Of a stretch of DNA of 64,000 nucleotides, positions 60,901 through 64,000 are shown piece by piece. The position numbers were made by a program, and so were the translations under genes. Positions within the stretch are counted from its first letter, which is position 1. Every line of letters starts with the position of its first letter. Source of the DNA: Diphasiastrum complanatum. Its lineage: Eukaryota > Streptophyta > Lycopodiopsida > Lycopodiales > Lycopodiaceae. Below the pieces are notes generated by a model. The model was not told the DNA's origin, did no database searches, and saw only the letters and a list, made by a program, of their open reading frames with translations. The stretch lies in assembly GCA_029204225.1 (NCBI GenBank), contig CM055102.1, positions 29,673,632 through 29,737,631 on the forward strand. The letters are read 5' to 3'.

Positions 60901-63900
60901 GTTCGAAATTGATATCTGAAAGTAGCCTTGCTCTTCCTCCAATAAGTAATGAGCTGGTTAGAACTTCCTTTCCTCTCCACGAGGTGAGGGGTTCGGCCAC
61001 ACAGATGAGGACATTCGAGAAAATAAATAATCCCTTTTTCTCAATGTAGTGTTTTGACCATGCATTTTTTTGTTATGATGTATCACCAGCACATAGTCTA
61101 ACAAGTTCGTTACAAGGTAAAAGTTCTTTTTGTGATGTTGCATTTCAGAAATAATGTTAAAGCCTAGTAGCTCAGGAGTTTTTTATTGCTTTGAAACTAT
61201 TGCAGAGAAGAGTTGCTGGGCTACATCAAATTACCTCTCTTGGATCCACAGATATTACTGACTTGTGGGAACCACTTGAAGAAGGTCTTCTACCGTGAGT
61301 AGTTTTCAAGACTAAATAACTTGGTTCTAAGCTTCTATTAGAATTTTTAATATCACTCATCTATGAGAAGCAGTCTATGTTGTTTGGATTTCTGCTCATA
61401 AACTGATAGAAACTCATAGGTAAAAAACGGTAGCATTTTTTGGGCCCAAAGACCCCAAAAGAGTGCAAAGGCCCAAAACAGAATCACTTTTAGGGCATTA
61501 TTTTGGCCAAATTTTCTGTTTTGAGTGTTTCTTTCCAGCAATGGTCCATGCTTATTGGTGGCGGTCCAACGTGCGGATGTTCATAAATTATGGCCCCTTA
61601 TCAGAGGATTAGGAGTTTTGAGTGAAAGATAGCCACTTTTGCATTTTTTATTAGGCCGAACGACTTTGTTGCTTTTAAATGCTCATTTATCCACTTTTAT
61701 GATTTATGTGACCTCCCAAACACTCATCTTAAAACTTCCATGGTTTAAAATCATCAAAACAATGCCTAAAAAAGCTAGGCCACGTTTCAAACGTTTGAAA
61801 TTTGTTATCGAACGTTTAACTTTCAAAATTTTCAACGTTTGCATGCTACTATGCTCTAGTTTGTTTTCTTCCTGTTGCTTTTAGAAATAGTGGTGTGTTT
61901 TGAATCCAGAAAACTGTAGTCACTAGCCCACTTGTCCAATGCCATCCTGCAGGTTGGAAACAACACGTCATGTGTCAATGATCACGATTACTCTGTCAAC
62001 AAAAGACCTAGACAAGACCTCTGTTGGGTAAAATTTTGATTTTTGGACTCTTGAGGAGAATCACTTTTGAGCATCAGTTAGTTAGCCATTGGTTTCTCAA
62101 ATATTCCGTCTCCACGAAGTTCAGTTTTGGTGCTGTTTGTAATGATAGAGATGGACTCTTCAACTAAGAGCATGTTTGGTGACTAGACACTGAAATTTGT
62201 TCTCTTTGAAACTCATTTGCTGCTGTTATAAAGGTATCAAGCTCCACTACCTGCAGATCAGGTCAAGTCAACTGCAGATTATGAGGAATATGAAGGTCAG
62301 TCTTTGTGCCTCTGATGATTTTCATATTTCTGGCTGATGTGATTTGACCTGTGCAAGCTATTGAATCCAAAAATGGTAATGTTAGTGGTAGTGGGATATG
62401 GAAGCATAAGTGGTGAGGGAAAGAAGCTAGTTTACTTTAAAGAGTAATGATCAACAAAATTAACAGATCTATTAAGAGTTGATTGGAATTATCTCAAAAT
62501 CTCAATGTAAATTGGTGTTTCAGAAAGTTCACCACAGGAAGGAACAGATCGAGGACGTGGACGTGGTAGGGGCAGCAGGGGCAGAGGAGGTAAATCACCT
62601 TTGTTTATTTGTATGTGGAGCTGGTGGGATGCTGCAGTTCTGTCCAGCTTTTGTCCTTATTAATTGGCAGTTTCAACTCTGTGATTTTTCAGGTGCTGCT
62701 GCACCTGCTAGTGAGTACACTGGGCCTGATGGTAGCTGGAGCCGAGGAAGAAGTAGGGGCAGATTTCGAGGGAGAGGCCATGGTCTTCGCGGTCGTGGGA
62801 GAGGATTTGGAGGAGAGATAAACCAGGAGGCAGGAGTATATGAAGATACAGGCGATTCTCGAGAGAGTTCTCGTGGGCGAGGTGCAGTTTTATTTTGCCT
62901 TGTCATTTATCTCAACATAAAAATGTTCCCTGAATAAAGGTCTTCTGGTGCCAAGGGCATTACAGGTTTAAATCCAATTGGCTTATCTGTGAAGGAACTT
63001 TACGGGTGTAATGCCCAGACTACTGCAATCTCAGGTTTCTGCGCAGGGGAAAGTATCAGCCCTTGAACTTTCCTGGATTTGAGAACTCTTGTCCTAACTT
63101 GGGAAAGGTTCTCAAACTCTAAGAAAGTTCTTGAGCCAAGACTTTCTCCTGTACATTTATTGAAATTCACTTGACCAAGATCAGTAATAGTAACATATTC
63201 AATGAGTGGCTTACCACATATCAATAACTCTCCTTTCTCATATGTGTGAAATTGTTTGTTTGTTTACCTTGCAAACTATGGAGTCTCTACATCCTTGTTC
63301 ACTCAATTTCAGAGGCGCATGCTACATTCGTTTCGCTGGTAAAAGTTGATTTGAGGATCTGAAAGCATGCCCATTTGGATTAGGCTAATTGTAGTTCTTT
63401 ATACCACTAGTAGGTTGTGCTAAATCCCGCATAGGCTACTTGAGAAAATTTTCATCTTAAGAATCTCTTTAGTGACCTTACTGGTGGTAGCCTCCGTTGC
63501 AAAGTTATGGCAAGCTGTACCTTTTTCAAAGAAGCCAAACCACCGTTTCAGTCAGTCACATAGACCTCTCCTTGTTTACAAACTGAGCATATATCTGACT
63601 TAATTCAAAACCATGTCAGGTGCAAATTAGATTGAAGGTGCTTTTTATATGGTAAGTTGATACCACAACATTTTAAGCTCTTAAAGAAACTGAGGCAGCA
63701 GCATATAAAAGTTTGCTTATTCGCTGATATGACTTATTAGGTAGTACCTGATTACCTTTGGAGTTAATATATAGATTAGTGTATTGGGTGAAGGACAAAA
63801 TAATTGAGCAAAAGTTTTAATTGTTTTCAAGAATATTAAAGTCAAATGTTCACATTTTGTCTCAGTAATAAGCACGTGCTATGGAATTGTATTCTATCGT

Positions 63901-63997
63901 GTTAGGCCGTGGGCGAGGCAGAAGAGGTCGCGGAAGGGGTCGTGGAAATGGTGCAGATGGAGGGGCGAAGACTTCAGGAGAATATGCAGCTATTTAA
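57940..63997 (+). CDS. Alba-domain protein with RGG/RG-rich tail
   Basis: Eight exons: 57940-58062, 60350-60430, 61206-61294, 61953-62027, 62234-62295, 62524-62589, 62693-62881 and 63906-63997, all with GT-AG sites and consistent phase, give 258 residues. The Alba domain (about 18-100) reads NEIRITTQGKMRNYITYATT, then LKAMGRAINKTVTIAEIIK, RRVAGLHQITSLGSTDITD and TRHVSMITITLS, in agreement with the plant Alba family. The second half is packed with RG and RGG motifs (GRGRGRGSRGRG and others), which bind RNA and are often arginine-methylated. Plant Alba proteins act in RNA/DNA-RNA hybrid binding and in translation or mRNA protection, in cytoplasm and nucleus. ATG 57940 starts MDRYQRVEKPRPESS, the family's usual start. 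The stop TAA is at 63995-63997, so the CDS is complete, but the 3' UTR is outside. Confidence 0.95.
58063..60349 (+). other. long first coding intron of the Alba gene
   Basis: 2.3 kb, donor CAG/GTATGA and acceptor TTGCAG/GAA. No gene, repeat family or RNA seen in it. The smaller introns (60431-61205, 61295-61952, 62028-62233, 62296-62523, 62590-62692, 62882-63905) also hold nothing I can name. Confidence 0.8.
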
Positions 63998-64000
63998 TTT

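Noticed and set aside
62479-62937. A separate 152-codon gene in the Alba locus
   Set aside because: It reads through introns; the spliced Alba exons explain the coding signal.

Overview
The window is nuclear DNA from a land plant. Two host genes show this: a two-exon DEAH-box RNA helicase of the plant DEAH11/DEAH12 type with a C-terminal RBR ubiquitin-ligase module (7734-14152, +), and an eight-exon Alba-domain protein with an RGG/RG-rich tail (57940-63997, +). GT-AG introns, plant-type Ty1/copia retrotransposons and AT-rich intergenic DNA agree. The species cannot be named from the sequence. About 70-80% of the window is repeats or gene-free DNA.

Layout. 1-6.7 kb: copia debris, then one copia element (LTR about 1738-2014, primer-binding site 2019-2030, gag-pol 2560-6660) broken by a single TGA and lacking its 3' LTR; it abuts the helicase promoter. 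6.7-14.2 kb: helicase gene. 15.8-29.2 kb: nested copia elements. Old element A is interrupted inside pol by composite B (16712-22357), and inside its 3' LTR by element C (23986-29177, two LTRs, target duplication CTTCT). B itself contains inverted copia material (D). 29.2-41 kb: AT-rich, mostly gene-free DNA with three tandem tRNA-derived repeats (35059-35587), an (AG)77 tract, a minus-strand copia relic and the 5' half of another family-A element (38057-40010).

41.2-50.7 kb is the most unusual part. It holds a cluster of degenerate, intron-containing genes on both strands: a minus-strand gene that I read as a histone H3 (CENH3-like) domain fused to a ULP1/SENP-type cysteine protease (45625-43875), a divergent plus-strand gene (46443-47936) sharing an upstream region with five CACGTG palindromes, a minus-strand transposase-like gene (50715-48427), and two unrecognised genes (42330-43703 +, 41871-41230 -). 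I infer that this is a decayed multi-gene DNA transposon or similar selfish element that captured a histone. 51.2-52.7 kb is a minisatellite of degenerate heptamers, followed by AT-rich and simple-sequence DNA up to the Alba promoter near 56.7 kb.

The two host genes share no obvious pathway beyond RNA/nucleic-acid binding. The LTRs, nested insertions and deamination-like stop codons suggest a silenced, methylated retroelement landscape around two expressed genes.
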